Source of the DNA: Gammaproteobacteria bacterium
GTDB taxonomy: Bacteria > Pseudomonadota > Gammaproteobacteria > Ga0077536
Reading direction: 5' to 3'
DNA length: 64,000 bases
Assembly (NCBI GenBank): GCA_024234975.1
Contig: JACKNH010000016.1
Span: 20,678 to 84,677 of the forward strand
The notes below the pieces were generated by a model, which had not been told where the DNA came from, did not search any database, and worked only from the letters and a program-made list of their open reading frames with translations. A program made the translations under genes and the position numbers. Position 1 is the first letter of the stretch; every line of letters starts with the position of its first letter. Of this stretch, positions 54,046-63,918 are shown in pieces.

Positions 54046-55820
54046 TGGCTGACGCCAAGCCGCCGAAGCGGCGCTTCAAACATCCACCGCCGACTTACGA
54101 CGATATGCGGCAAACCGATGGCTCGGCCTCATCGGACGTGAGACAGAATGCCTGGGTGGATTGTGGTTGGGGACGGATCATCATGGGCCATACCTATGCG
54201 GATCCGTCGGCGATTGCCGGTGAGCTTCTGCGCGAGGCGCCGAATCGCCGCGACATCGCCATGTTCGTCGCCGATCCCCACGTGGTGCTGGCTTCCGCGC
54301 CCCAGCAATTATTTCTGGATCCGTCTGACACCTATCGATTGGAACTGGGCCACCGACACGGGCCGCCGGCTGGCTGTGACGACATCGTCGTGCGTGAGGT
54401 GGCTTCCCTGGCAGATGCAATCGCGGTCAACGCCATCTACGCCAAGCGCGACATGGTGCAGACACCGGAGGCGTTCGCATTCACCCAGGGAAATTCCCCT
54501 GTGCTTACCTACCTGGTGGCGGAAGACCCGATAAGTGGCGAAATTCTCGGCACCGTCATGGGCATTGATCATGTCGCATTATTCAATGACCCGAACGCCG
54601 GTTGCAGTTTGTGGTGCCTCGCCGTCGATCCGCAGGCCGCACGACCGCGAATCGGAGAGTTACTGGTCCGCGCCCTGGCCGACCATTTCCATCAGCGTGG
54701 ACGCCGTCATATGGACCTCTCGGTTCTGCACGACAATCTCGAGGCGAAAGCACTGTACGGCAAACTGGGCTTCCATCAGATTCACACGTTTGCCGTCAAG
54801 AACAAGAACGCCTTCAATGAGACGCTGTTCATCGGCCCTGAGCCTGACGAAAGCCTGAATCCATACGCGCGAATCATCGTCGATGAAGCGCGCGCACGAG
54901 GTATCGGGGTTGAAGTTCTGGATGCGGAGGAAGGCTATTTTCGCCTGACGCACGGCGCTCGGAGTATCACCTGCCGCGAGTCACTGAGCGAACTGACCAG
55001 TGCGGTGGCCATGAGCCGCTGCCAGGACAAATACGTGACACATCGATGGCTGCGCAAGATTGGCATCAAGACGCCGTCGTTCCGTATCGCCGGCGCCGCC
55101 GATGCCGACCAGGCATTCCTGGCTACCCACGGGCAACTGGTCGTCAAGCCGGCCATCGGTGAGCAAGGCCAGGGAATTTCAATCGGCGTTGCCACGCCTG
55201 CTGAACTTGAACAGGCCATCGTCATGGCCCGGCAGTTTTCCAATCGTGTTCTGCTGGAGTCTTATCATGCCGGCGTTGATCTGCGGATCGTCGTGATCAA
55301 TTACGAGGTGGTGGCGGCAGCGATTCGCAAACCGCCGCAAGTCATTGGCGATGGCGTCAACGATGTCGCCACGTTGATTGAGAAGCAGAGTCGACGACGA
55401 ATGGTGGCAACGGATGGCGAAAGCAGAATTCCGATCGATGACGAGACAACTCGTTGCCTGGCGGCCCAGAACCTAACGCTGGCGTCCGTACTCCCGCCCC
55501 GACAGGTTGTCACGGTACGCAAGACCGCCAACCTGCATACCGGCGGCACCATCCATGACGTAACCGACGCGCTCCACCCTGTGCTACGCGACGCCGCGTT
55601 TCAGGCAGCACGTCAATTGGAAATACCTGTTGTCGGCCTCGACCTCATGGTCACTGCCCCGGATCGGAGCGACTATGTCATGATTGAGGCCAACGAACGC
55701 GCTGGACTTGCCAATCACGAACCGCAGCCCACCGCGCAGAGGTTCATTGACTTGTTGTTCCCGCTGTCGCAGAGCTTCCGTGATCGACAGCCGGAAACCA
55801 TACGCCACACGGATGCCTGA
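54045..55820 (+). CDS. ngg: N-acetylglutaminylglutamine synthetase
   Basis: A 591-residue two-domain enzyme building the dipeptide core of NAGGN. The N-terminal part (about 105-260) is a GNAT-type acetyltransferase domain (WCLAVDPQAARPRIGELLVRALADHF), and the C-terminal part (about 290-570) is an ATP-grasp ligase of the RimK/glutathione-synthetase type (VVKPAIGEQGQGISIGV, and VVGLDLMV...YVMIEANERAGLANH). The ATG overlaps the asnO stop as TGATG. The upstream frame extension is not part of the domain. The paired layout with asnO makes the assignment firm. Confidence 0.92.
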   Translation: MADAKPPKRRFKHPPPTYDDMRQTDGSASSDVRQNAWVDCGWGRIIMGHTYADPSAIAGELLREAPNRRDIAMFVADPHVVLASAPQQLFLDPSDTYRLELGHRHGPPAGCDDIVVREVASLADAIAVNAIYAKRDMVQTPEAFAFTQGNSPVLTYLVAEDPISGEILGTVMGIDHVALFNDPNAGCSLWCLAVDPQAARPRIGELLVRALADHFHQRGRRHMDLSVLHDNLEAKALYGKLGFHQIHTFAVKNKNAFNETLFIGPEPDESLNPYARIIVDEARARGIGVEVLDAEEGYFRLTHGARSITCRESLSELTSAVAMSRCQDKYVTHRWLRKIGIKTPSFRIAGAADADQAFLATHGQLVVKPAIGEQGQGISIGVATPAELEQAIVMARQFSNRVLLESYHAGVDLRIVVINYEVVAAAIRKPPQVIGDGVNDVATLIEKQSRRRMVATDGESRIPIDDETTRCLAAQNLTLASVLPPRQVVTVRKTANLHTGGTIHDVTDALHPVLRDAAFQAARQLEIPVVGLDLMVTAPDRSDYVMIEANERAGLANHEPQPTAQRFIDLLFPLSQSFRDRQPETIRHTDA

Positions 55821-55825
55821 AAATA

Positions 55826-56998
55826 ATGATCGACCGCGAAAACATGCAGGCGACTTTGCTCGACCTGCTGGCGATTCCGAGTCCTTGCGGACTGACTGAC
55901 GAAATTATCCGCTATATCGCCGGCGCACTGCGCGAGCTTGAAGTGGAGTTCCAGATCACCCGCCGCGGCACCATCCGCGCCCGGCTCGCCGGCAGCGGCG
56001 ATGAAGACGATCATATTGCGCGCGCGGTGGTCAATCACGTGGATTCGATTGGCGCCATGGTGCGGATGATCAAGCCTGACGGGCGCTTGTCCTTAGTCCC
56101 CATCGGTTACTGGAGCAGCCGCTTTGCCGAAGGCGCGCGGGTCACGATATTTTCCGATCAGGGGACTTTTCGCGGCACCTTGTTGCCGATTTTGAACTGG
56201 AATGTATCGCGTGATCGCGGCGTTGAAGATGTCGCAATCAGTTGGGACACCATTGAACTACGGGTGGATGAACCGGTATTCAGCGCTGACGATGTCCGCC
56301 GTTGCGGTATCTCGGTGGGCGACTATATCGCGCTCGACCCCGTCGCCGAGGCGCTTCCCAACGGCTATATCGTCGGTCGGAACATAGACAACAAGGCAGG
56401 CGCTGCGGCGGTGCTGGCGGCCATTCGGCAGATCAAGCAGCAGAACCTGACTTTGCCGCGCGATATCTACGTCCTGTTCACGGTCACCGAGACCATCGGC
56501 TCGGGCTCCGGTTCGGCCATTCTTCCGGACATCAGCGAACTGGTCACAGTCGATTTTGCATCGATTCCACCGTCTGAAAAGTCGCCGTTCAAGAGAGTCA
56601 CGATTGCATCCGGTGATGCCGCCGGCCCCTATGATTTCCATCTGACCGGACATCTGCAAAAGCTGGCGCAGGAAAAGGGCATTCCGTATCAGCGAAAGGT
56701 GCTGGAAGCGTCGCATAACGATGCCGCTTCAGCGCTGGCCGCGGGACACGACGTCCGCACCGCGGTGATCACCTATGCCGGCGATGCATCGCACAGCCTT
56801 GAGCGCACCCACATCGAAAGCCTTGAAAATGTCGCGCGGCTGCTCATTGCATACATGACTTCGCAACCGGCCTTCGAGCATGATCCTTCGGTCACCACGG
56901 TCGACAAGTTCACCCAGCAAATCGACACCTCCGTAATGCCCCGACCGGCCACGCTTACACCGGATCCGGCTGCTTTGATTCGACGGAATCGCGACTGA
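55826..56998 (+). CDS. M42-family peptidase of the NAGGN operon (divergent copy)
   Basis: A 390-residue zinc aminopeptidase-like protein. M42 ligands appear in VNHVDSIGAMV and IDNKAGAAAVLAA, and the late H in ASHSLERTHIESLE. At the catalytic site canonical M42 enzymes have two adjacent glutamates; here the motif is VTETIGSGSG, so the second (a zinc ligand) is Thr. This may reduce or change activity. An M42 peptidase commonly follows the asnO-ngg pair. It starts six bases after ngg, and the second paralogue follows 23 bases later. Confidence 0.82.
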   Translation: MIDRENMQATLLDLLAIPSPCGLTDEIIRYIAGALRELEVEFQITRRGTIRARLAGSGDEDDHIARAVVNHVDSIGAMVRMIKPDGRLSLVPIGYWSSRFAEGARVTIFSDQGTFRGTLLPILNWNVSRDRGVEDVAISWDTIELRVDEPVFSADDVRRCGISVGDYIALDPVAEALPNGYIVGRNIDNKAGAAAVLAAIRQIKQQNLTLPRDIYVLFTVTETIGSGSGSAILPDISELVTVDFASIPPSEKSPFKRVTIASGDAAGPYDFHLTGHLQKLAQEKGIPYQRKVLEASHNDAASALAAGHDVRTAVITYAGDASHSLERTHIESLENVARLLIAYMTSQPAFEHDPSVTTVDKFTQQIDTSVMPRPATLTPDPAALIRRNRD

Positions 56999-57021
56999 CA
57001 CATAGCGCATTGACTTGATTG

Positions 57022-58080
57022 ATGACTGACGCCCGCGAATACCTGTTGGCCAGACTGGCGGAGATGCTGGCGATTCCCTGTCCGACGGGATTCACCGATG
57101 AAATCGTCCATTACATCTGCAATGAGCTGACGGCACTGCATGTACCGTTTACGCTGACCCGGCGCGGTACGATTGTCGCAACGGTCGCTGGCCGGGACAG
57201 CTCGCGTGCGCGTGCAGTAGCGAACCACCTGGACACCATTGGCGCGACCGTCACTGCCATCAAATCCAACGGCAGGCTCGCCATCAGTCCGGTAGGCACG
57301 TGGTCGAGCCGCTTCGCCGAAGGTGGCAGAGTCAGTGTCTTCAGTGGCCAACATGTCATTCGCGGTCAGGTGCTGCCGGTGCTCGCATCCGGCCACGCGT
57401 TCAACCAACAGATCGACACCTTGCCTGTGGACTGGCAACAGGTGGAATTGCGTCTGAACTGTCCGGCACAGGATCGCGATGGCCTGCTCGCAATGGGCAT
57501 TCGCCAGGGCGATTTCGTGGCGTTTGATTCGGACCCTGAGTTTGATGAGTCCGGCTATATCACGGCGCGTCACCTTGATAACAAGGCCGGTGCGGCGGCC
57601 CTGCTCAGCGCGCTGCGCACGCTGAAGGAGGCCGCGCAGCCGCCTGCGGTCGACTTCTATGCGATTTTCACCGTCACGGAAGAAGTCGGTACCGGTGCCG
57701 GCGCGTCACTTGATCGGAAGGTGTCGGAGTTCGTCGGCATCGATATCGGGCCGGTGGCCGCGGGTCAGAACGCGCGCGAAACCGGCGTTACGTTGTGTGC
57801 GCAGGACACCAGTGGCCCGTTTGATCGGCTGCTGTTGAAACATCTGCGAAATCTTTGCCGTTACCACGACATCGCCCATCAGGTGGACGTATTCCGTTAC
57901 TACTACTCCGATGCGAACTCCGCCATTGTCGCCGGGCACGACCTGCACCACGGGTTGATCACCTTCGGTACGGATGCCACCCATGGCTATGAAAGGACTC
58001 ACGTTACCAGCCTGTTGGATATCGCCAGGCTGTTGACTGTTTACGCGGCTTCGCCGTTGCTGGCGGATATGTCAGCGTGA
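57022..58080 (+). CDS. M42-family peptidase paralogue with intact Glu-Glu motif
   Basis: A 352-residue M42 peptidase. Ligand motifs are ANHLDTIGATV, LDNKAGAAALLSA and ATHGYERTH, and the catalytic pair is intact in VTEEVGTGAGASL. It is about a third identical by eye to the preceding gene over the whole length, so the two arose by duplication. The family found next to asnO-ngg may process the peptide osmolyte or its precursor; this copy, not its neighbour, fits the canonical active site. ATG 57022 is preferred over TTG 57019. The stop overlaps the next gene's GTG by four bases. Confidence 0.84.
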   Translation: MTDAREYLLARLAEMLAIPCPTGFTDEIVHYICNELTALHVPFTLTRRGTIVATVAGRDSSRARAVANHLDTIGATVTAIKSNGRLAISPVGTWSSRFAEGGRVSVFSGQHVIRGQVLPVLASGHAFNQQIDTLPVDWQQVELRLNCPAQDRDGLLAMGIRQGDFVAFDSDPEFDESGYITARHLDNKAGAAALLSALRTLKEAAQPPAVDFYAIFTVTEEVGTGAGASLDRKVSEFVGIDIGPVAAGQNARETGVTLCAQDTSGPFDRLLLKHLRNLCRYHDIAHQVDVFRYYYSDANSAIVAGHDLHHGLITFGTDATHGYERTHVTSLLDIARLLTVYAASPLLADMSA

Positions 58081-59807
58081 GTGTTCAGCAAGGAGCAGCC
58101 GTGGCCAGGGAACTGACGCCACGCGCACTGGTGACCGGCGTGGTCCTTGGCATTGTGTTGACGCCGTGTAACGTGTACTCGGGCCTGAAGATTGGCTGGA
58201 CCTTCAATATGTCCATTGCCGCATTGCTGTTGGGTGGTGCGTTCTGGCGACTGACCGCCCGCGCCGGTAACCGGCCAGCATGGTCTCTACTGGAGAGCAA
58301 CATCAGTCAGACGACAGCATCGTCGTCAGCTTCGATCATCTCCGGTGGATTGGTCGCGCCGATTCCGGCGCTCGCCTTGTTGACCGGTCAGCAGTTGCAG
58401 GGCTGGGCACTCATCGGCTGGGTGTTCGCGGTGAGCTTCCTCGGCATCTGGGTTGCCTGGTACATGCGCGACGCGCTGCTGCATCGCGCCGACCTGAAAT
58501 TTCCGGTAGGCGTCGCGACCGCCACTACCATGAAGCAGCTGTTCGCCACCGGCAGCGATGCGCTCACGCGGGCCCGCATGCTGGTCATGGCGGCAGGCGC
58601 ATCGGCATTCATCAAGATCGTGGACAGCCTGTGGTGGCATATACCCCGTGTGGCGCCGACGGCCACATTGGAGCGCCTGACCTTCACGCTCGATCCTTCA
58701 CCGCTGCTACTGGGCTTTGGCGCCATCATCGGCCCGCGCACCGGCCTTTCGCTGGCGCTGGGCGCGGTCCTTGCCTGGGGTCTGCTGGGGCCGTGGGTGA
58801 TTCAACAAGGTTGGGTCGATCCTGCAGTCGCCGCCGATGCGCCCGACCTTTTCGGGCCGTTGGTCAATTGGCTGTTGTGGCCAGGCATCGCGCTCATGCT
58901 CAGCAGTACGCTGGTCCATCTGGGTCTGGCGTTCTGGCATTCGCGGCGCGCGACAGCTCAAACATCGGGCGTTTTGCCGCCGTTTCCCACCGCCGGCGGG
59001 CGCTGGCGCGCAGCCGGGTTGATCATTGCGTCGGCCCTGGTGATCGTACTCGAACGCCTGTTGTTCGATATCAGCTTCACCAATGCGCTGCTGTCGATAC
59101 CGTTGGCATTCGTGCTGGCGGCGGTGGTCGGACGCGTCGTCGGCGAAACCAGCATCCCGCCCATTGGCGCGATCGGCAAAGTATCGCAGCTTGCGTTCGG
59201 CATCATCGCGCCAGGACAGGCGGCCACCAACCTGATGACCGCCAATGTTGCGGGTGGTGCTGCAGGACAATGCGCCGACCTGATGAACGATTTCCGCACC
59301 GGCCACATGGTCGGCGCCTCGCCCCAGCGACAAATCATCGCCCAGTGCGCCGGTGTCGCGATCGGCAGTATCGTCGGCAGCCTCGTCTACCTGACGCTGA
59401 TACCTGACCCTGCGTCCATGCTGCTGAGTTCGCAGTGGCCTGCCCCGGCTGTCGCCACGTGGAAAGCCGTCGCCGAAACCTTCGGTGCGGGACTAACGGA
59501 TCTCGACCAGGCCACCTGGATCGCCATTGCCTTGGGCAGCGTGGCGGGAAGCGCCCTGGCGGTAGCAGATATGCTGGCGCCACCGGCACTTGTACGCTGG
59601 CTGCCTCGCGCCAGCGCGCTTGGCCTTGCGTTCGTGATTCCGGCGTCGACATCACTCACCATGGCTGCGGGCGCCATACTGGCGACCGTGCTGAGCATTG
59701 CGTACGCCGCCTGGGCAGACCGTCACCTGTTGGCGGCAGCCGCCGGCCTGGTCGCGGGTGAAAGTCTTGCCGGCGTCGCCCTTGCCGCACTCAGCATCGC
59801 AGGTTGA
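58077..59807 (+). CDS. OPT-family oligopeptide transporter
   Basis: A 576-residue membrane protein with about 14-15 hydrophobic spans of the OPT superfamily (oligopeptides or metal-siderophore complexes). Typical segments are the N-terminal TPCNVYSGLKIGWTFNMS, a LLESNISQTTASSSASIISGG block and, later, QAATNLMTANVAGGAAGQCADLMNDFRTG. Starts GTGA overlap the M42 stop (GTG 58077), so it is translationally coupled to it. Import or export of the peptide osmolyte or its breakdown products is a natural guess from context, not shown by the sequence. Confidence 0.85.
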   Translation: MSVQQGAAVARELTPRALVTGVVLGIVLTPCNVYSGLKIGWTFNMSIAALLLGGAFWRLTARAGNRPAWSLLESNISQTTASSSASIISGGLVAPIPALALLTGQQLQGWALIGWVFAVSFLGIWVAWYMRDALLHRADLKFPVGVATATTMKQLFATGSDALTRARMLVMAAGASAFIKIVDSLWWHIPRVAPTATLERLTFTLDPSPLLLGFGAIIGPRTGLSLALGAVLAWGLLGPWVIQQGWVDPAVAADAPDLFGPLVNWLLWPGIALMLSSTLVHLGLAFWHSRRATAQTSGVLPPFPTAGGRWRAAGLIIASALVIVLERLLFDISFTNALLSIPLAFVLAAVVGRVVGETSIPPIGAIGKVSQLAFGIIAPGQAATNLMTANVAGGAAGQCADLMNDFRTGHMVGASPQRQIIAQCAGVAIGSIVGSLVYLTLIPDPASMLLSSQWPAPAVATWKAVAETFGAGLTDLDQATWIAIALGSVAGSALAVADMLAPPALVRWLPRASALGLAFVIPASTSLTMAAGAILATVLSIAYAAWADRHLLAAAAGLVAGESLAGVALAALSIAG

Positions 59808-59847
59808 TACCGCGCTCCGGCGACAATCGGAATTCCCGGCACGTTTT

Positions 59848-62022
59848 AGATGAAAGCAAACGCCACGTTCTGGCGGAATTTGCGCAGTGTGGCTTTGGCC
59901 AGCGTTCGCGCTCGCAAAACGCCTGCCAAATCACAAGAACCGTTGGGGGACCGGCGGTGGAACAACGACCGATGCCATCAGGACAAACCGTTGCTTAAAG
60001 AATCGGTTGGCGCGCATGTAGCGCCGGGCGTCGTTGATGCCATCACGCCGGCCATGCCGACAAAATGCCCGTCAGCAATCAACTCGCGAATGATTCCGCT
60101 TTGCCTGCCGGCGAGATGCTGGCCCGAACGTCCACTATGCCAACTTTGCGGCCACCGCCATTGCAGTGGTCTTGTTGTCACCGCTCAGCATCAATGTGCG
60201 CAACCCTTGCAAATGCAATGTTGCAACGGAATCTGCGGCGTTATTTTCACCGCATCTGCGATGGCGATGAGTCCGGCAAAGCGGCCATCGATGGCCACGT
60301 GAACGACAGTGCTGCCATCGGTCCGCAAACTTTCGACCACCGGCCTCGGTACATCAGTGACACCCAGCGCGCATCAGCGCGGCATTTCCACACGCGACCT
60401 TCGCGCCCATCGACCGTACCTGCTACTCCGCTGCCCGGTTGCGCGGAAAACTCACCTCGGCCCGCCAGGTTCAGCCCGTTCGCTGCGGCGGTAATCGCTT
60501 TGCCCAGCGGATGTTCACTGCCCTGCTCCAGGCTGGCGGCGATCGACAGGAGTTCATCGCGTGAGAAGCCTGCCGACGGCACGATATCCACGACGCGCGG
60601 CCTGCCTTCGGTCAAGGTCCCGGTCTTGTCAAAGATCAGCGTATCGATGCGTGCGAGGGCTTCCAGCGCATCGGCATTGCGGAACAGTATACCGGCCAGC
60701 GCACCGCGCCCAGTGCCCACCATGATCGACATCGGCGTCGCCAGGCCCAGCGCGCACGGACAGGCGATGATCAATACGGCAATGGCGTTGATGACCCCAT
60801 GAGCGAAAGCTGGTGGCGGGCCCGCCGTCAACCAGGCGATGAAGGTCAAAGCGGCGACCAGCAAGACCGCGGGGACAAACCAGGTCGCGGCTTTATCAGC
60901 CATGGACTGGATCGGGGCACGACTGCGCTGGGCGTCGCTGACCAGTTTGACGATGCGGGCAAGCATGGCCTCGCCACCAACCTGTTCGGCTGCGATGATC
61001 AACATGCCTTCGCCATTCAGTGTCGCACCGGTGACCCGGTCGCCGGGACGCTTGGCCACAGGCACCGGTTCACCCGTCAACATGGATTCGTCGACGTAAC
61101 TGCCCCCTTCCACCACCAAGCCATCAGCCGGCAACTTTTCACCCGGCCGCACCCGCAGACGCATACCAGGGTGCACGTCGGCCAGACTGACTTCACGTTC
61201 ACCGCCGTCATCTGCGAGCACGTGCGCAACCGCGGGCTGCAAATCCAACAACGCCTGGATAGCCGAGCGGTACTGCGCCGCGCGCGTAATTCCAGCACCT
61301 GGCCCAAGCAGCGCCAGGGTGGTGATGACCGCCGCGGACTCGAAATACACCGGGACATGACCATCGGCCATCCGCAACGACGCGGAAACCACCGTGGCGG
61401 CAACATGAACACGCTGTAAGCGAAGGCCACGCCGACGCCAATGCCGATCAAGGTGAAATATGTTCGGCCGGATGTTTATACCGAATGCGCGCGGCGCACG
61501 AAGAATGGCCAGCCACCCCACATCACCACCGGCGTCGCACCCAGCATCGCGATCCAGCGTTGCGAGGTTGGCCTGAGCCAGGGCGTCAGCATGTGTCCGA
61601 ACATGGCGCAGATGAACACCGGCAGGGTCAGAACAGCGGCAGATGGCAAACCGCCGCTGCATATCCCGAAGCTCAGAGTCGTCGGCCGAATCGCCGCCGG
61701 GCGCCGGTGACTCAGGTTCGAGTGCCATCTCGCAGATTGGGAATCGCCTGACCGTCTGACGCACCCGGGGTAGCATTGGGCAGGTGTAGACAGCCGCCGG
61801 TGCAACACCGTCGTCGCCCTGGTGGACTTCGGCGCGCCCGCCAGACAGATAGCGCGCGGGGTCAAGTTCAAACTTTTGCGCGCAGCCGGCTGAACAGAAG
61901 AAGTACTGCGTCCCGCCGTGGGTGTGGGTCGGGGTGGCGTCGTCGACCGCCACGGACATACCGCAGACCAGGTCCGTGGCTGAACCGTTTATCGCGCCGG
62001 ATTCACAACAGTGACTGCTCAT
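59848..62022 (-). pseudogene. Decayed copper-translocating P-type ATPase (CopA-like)
   Basis: The minus strand preserves pieces of a CopA-type ATPase in several frames. From the N-terminus: a YHS-like metal domain (DLVCGMSVAVDDATPT, SAGCAQKFELDPARY), a degraded heavy-metal motif (YTCPMLPRVRQ), TM segments in another frame (VFICAMFGHMLTPWLR), then intact ACPCALGLATP, and the phosphorylation site DKTGTLTE. From about 60420 downstream it breaks again, with GDGIND remnants near 60040, and ends at the TAA near 59848 after RKFRQNVAFAFI, truncating the last ~45 residues. At least five frame changes. It is a dead gene. Confidence 0.8.
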
Positions 62023-62287
62023 GGTGGACTACCATGCCAACGAACAGCGGAACAACGCAACTCGCCAATCGCGTAACAGGCCGTGGAACCACACGGCATT
62101 GCCACGGCCTCTTAAGCCTGGCCACCGCCCACTGCGGAGTTCGGAACTGGGTCAAGTGGGTGATTCAACAAAAGATCACGCAGCGCTTCGACATGGAGCG
62201 TAACAGGGGTTTCCCCTCCTGCAGGGCGCGATCGCAGATGCGATGCAATAGTTCCACGGATTTGCCTGTTACTTCCCAACCGCGGAG

Positions 62288-63022
62288 TTATTCAGCGTCC
62301 GGCACCCGCTTCAAAACGAAATCCTCCCACAGGGTGGCCGGACATCCATACATATTGAGTACGGTATCGTCCGGCGCGCGCTTCCAAAGCGCACGGCCAC
62401 GGCGCGGTTCGGTGTAAACGCGGGGATCGTTGATTTCGATCTCAATCTCAAGCGATTCGCCGTAGGTCGGATGATTCAACAGGCGCCAATGTTCGACCGT
62501 TGTGATTTCATCGCTGCGCTGCATGTCGGTGGCGATCGTACTTTGCGCATAACCGCCGGTCTCGACGACCAGTTCATCGCCGTCCCAATGCGCCGTCGAA
62601 TACCCCATCTTGGAGCCGAAAAATCCGTCGGGCACGCCGGTCTGGTCCAGATGAATCGAACGGAACTCATCCATATATTCGAAGATGACGAACACCCGAT
62701 CGGGAGTCTGATAGATCTCGCGGGCATAATCCCGGGCGCGCGCCAGCATCGACCAGGGCATACCTATCGAATTGCAGTAGGTCACGGCTGATTCATTGAC
62801 TGTATCGAAATTGTCGTGAAATACCTGCAACCGTCGCAGAGCTTCCTCCGTATACGGCGGGTCGTTTTCGTTGGGTCGGATCACCTCATCGTGCTCGGCG
62901 ACATACCAGATGCCGCTGAAGTCAGGATGGGACGCCTGTTCCTCGGCTGAGGGCGGCGCCGGCGCACAACCACTGGCCAAAGCAATCACCAACAGGACGG
63001 CACTACGCACGGAGTCAGTCAT
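62288..63022 (-). CDS. Uncharacterised lipoprotein
   Basis: A 244-residue protein with a lipobox LASGC (about 15-19) after a hydrophobic signal. The mature part begins with the pattern PDFSGIWYVAEHDE, seen in a group of uncharacterised exported proteins, and continues with strands around SIHLDQTGVPDGFFGSKMGYSTAHWDGDELVVET. I do not recognise a defined family name or function. The 265 bp before it (62023-62287), upstream of the decayed ATPase, hold no intact gene, only a possible eroded frame on the minus strand. Confidence 0.75.
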   Translation of the reverse strand: MTDSVRSAVLLVIALASGCAPAPPSAEEQASHPDFSGIWYVAEHDEVIRPNENDPPYTEEALRRLQVFHDNFDTVNESAVTYCNSIGMPWSMLARARDYAREIYQTPDRVFVIFEYMDEFRSIHLDQTGVPDGFFGSKMGYSTAHWDGDELVVETGGYAQSTIATDMQRSDEITTVEHWRLLNHPTYGESLEIEIEINDPRVYTEPRRGRALWKRAPDDTVLNMYGCPATLWEDFVLKRVPDAE

Positions 63023-63149
63023 AGGCGGGCATCTCTGCTAAACAGAACGGCATTCTACTGTAGTGTCGGGGGTATTGGCTGTCAACGCAAGGCCAAGGTG
63101 GTGATGCACTACGGCACCCTCGAGCAACACGCCATGTACGCATATCGGA

Positions 63150-63866
63150 TCACGTCCAGGTCGCCCATAACAGCCGTATCGCGACCAGACTGATGATGCC
63201 TTTGAAGATCGGGCGGAAGTAACGCTCGGAGGTGCGCGCGGCGATATGTCCACCGACAACGGTACCTATCAAGCCTGCCAGCGTCGCCAGCGTCACAAGC
63301 GCGAGGTAAGGACGATAGGAGAAGCCAGCCAAGGCGTAGGACGGCACTTTGAACAGTTCCATGATGCAGGTGCATGAGGCAAGCGTCGCAGTGACCGCGC
63401 TTCTGTTCAGGGGGGATCGAATCAGAATGGACTGCAACAGCCCGCCGGCGCCGACAATTGCACTTATGAAGGTATGTCCTATGCCGACGAAGAACATCGG
63501 GCGTGGCAGACGCACGCGCCAGCCGGTCGACGGAAACCAGATCAATACCAGCAGGCTGATGGCCAGCAACGTACCGACCATACGCTCCGGCAGCACGAAA
63601 AACACGTTTGCTCCGGCAACGGCACCCAGTACGGCGCCGCCGGCAAAGGTCAGCGTCCGTTGCCAGTCGATATCGCGCCAGAAATACCAGCAGCGCCCGA
63701 TCAAGGAGCCGGCAGCGAGCAATGGCATCAACGGAATCGCTTCGGACAACGGCAGTAGCGCCGTGACCACGGCGATCAGAAGATAAATTCCGCCGGTTGC
63801 GAACGCCGCATTGATGACTGCCGCTACCAGCGTGGCGAGTAGAATGACGGCGGCATCCAGGCCCAA
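63150..63866 (-). CDS. TauE/SafE-family transporter
   Basis: A 238-residue membrane protein with about seven to eight hydrophobic spans typical of the TauE/SafE sulfite/organosulfonate exporter family: an N-terminal AVILLATLVAAVINAAFATGGIYLLI, a middle ISAIVGAGGLLQSILIRSPLNRS and a late IAARTSERYFRPIFKGIISLVAIRLL. A TTG at 63866 is the only start before an in-frame stop. Sulfite or related anions are the usual substrates in this family and would suit an organism with a SoxC-like enzyme, but many members have other substrates. Confidence 0.83.
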   Translation of the reverse strand: MGLDAAVILLATLVAAVINAAFATGGIYLLIAVVTALLPLSEAIPLMPLLAAGSLIGRCWYFWRDIDWQRTLTFAGGAVLGAVAGANVFFVLPERMVGTLLAISLLVLIWFPSTGWRVRLPRPMFFVGIGHTFISAIVGAGGLLQSILIRSPLNRSAVTATLASCTCIMELFKVPSYALAGFSYRPYLALVTLATLAGLIGTVVGGHIAARTSERYFRPIFKGIISLVAIRLLWATWT

Positions 63867-63918
63867 TTTCGCTATCCGAAGTTGTGATTCACGCTACGGA
63901 TACGACGATCAATCGCAC

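Noticed and set aside
55826..58080. Calling the two M42 genes a duplication caused by assembly
   Set aside because: They differ throughout, including at the catalytic site, so they are true paralogues.
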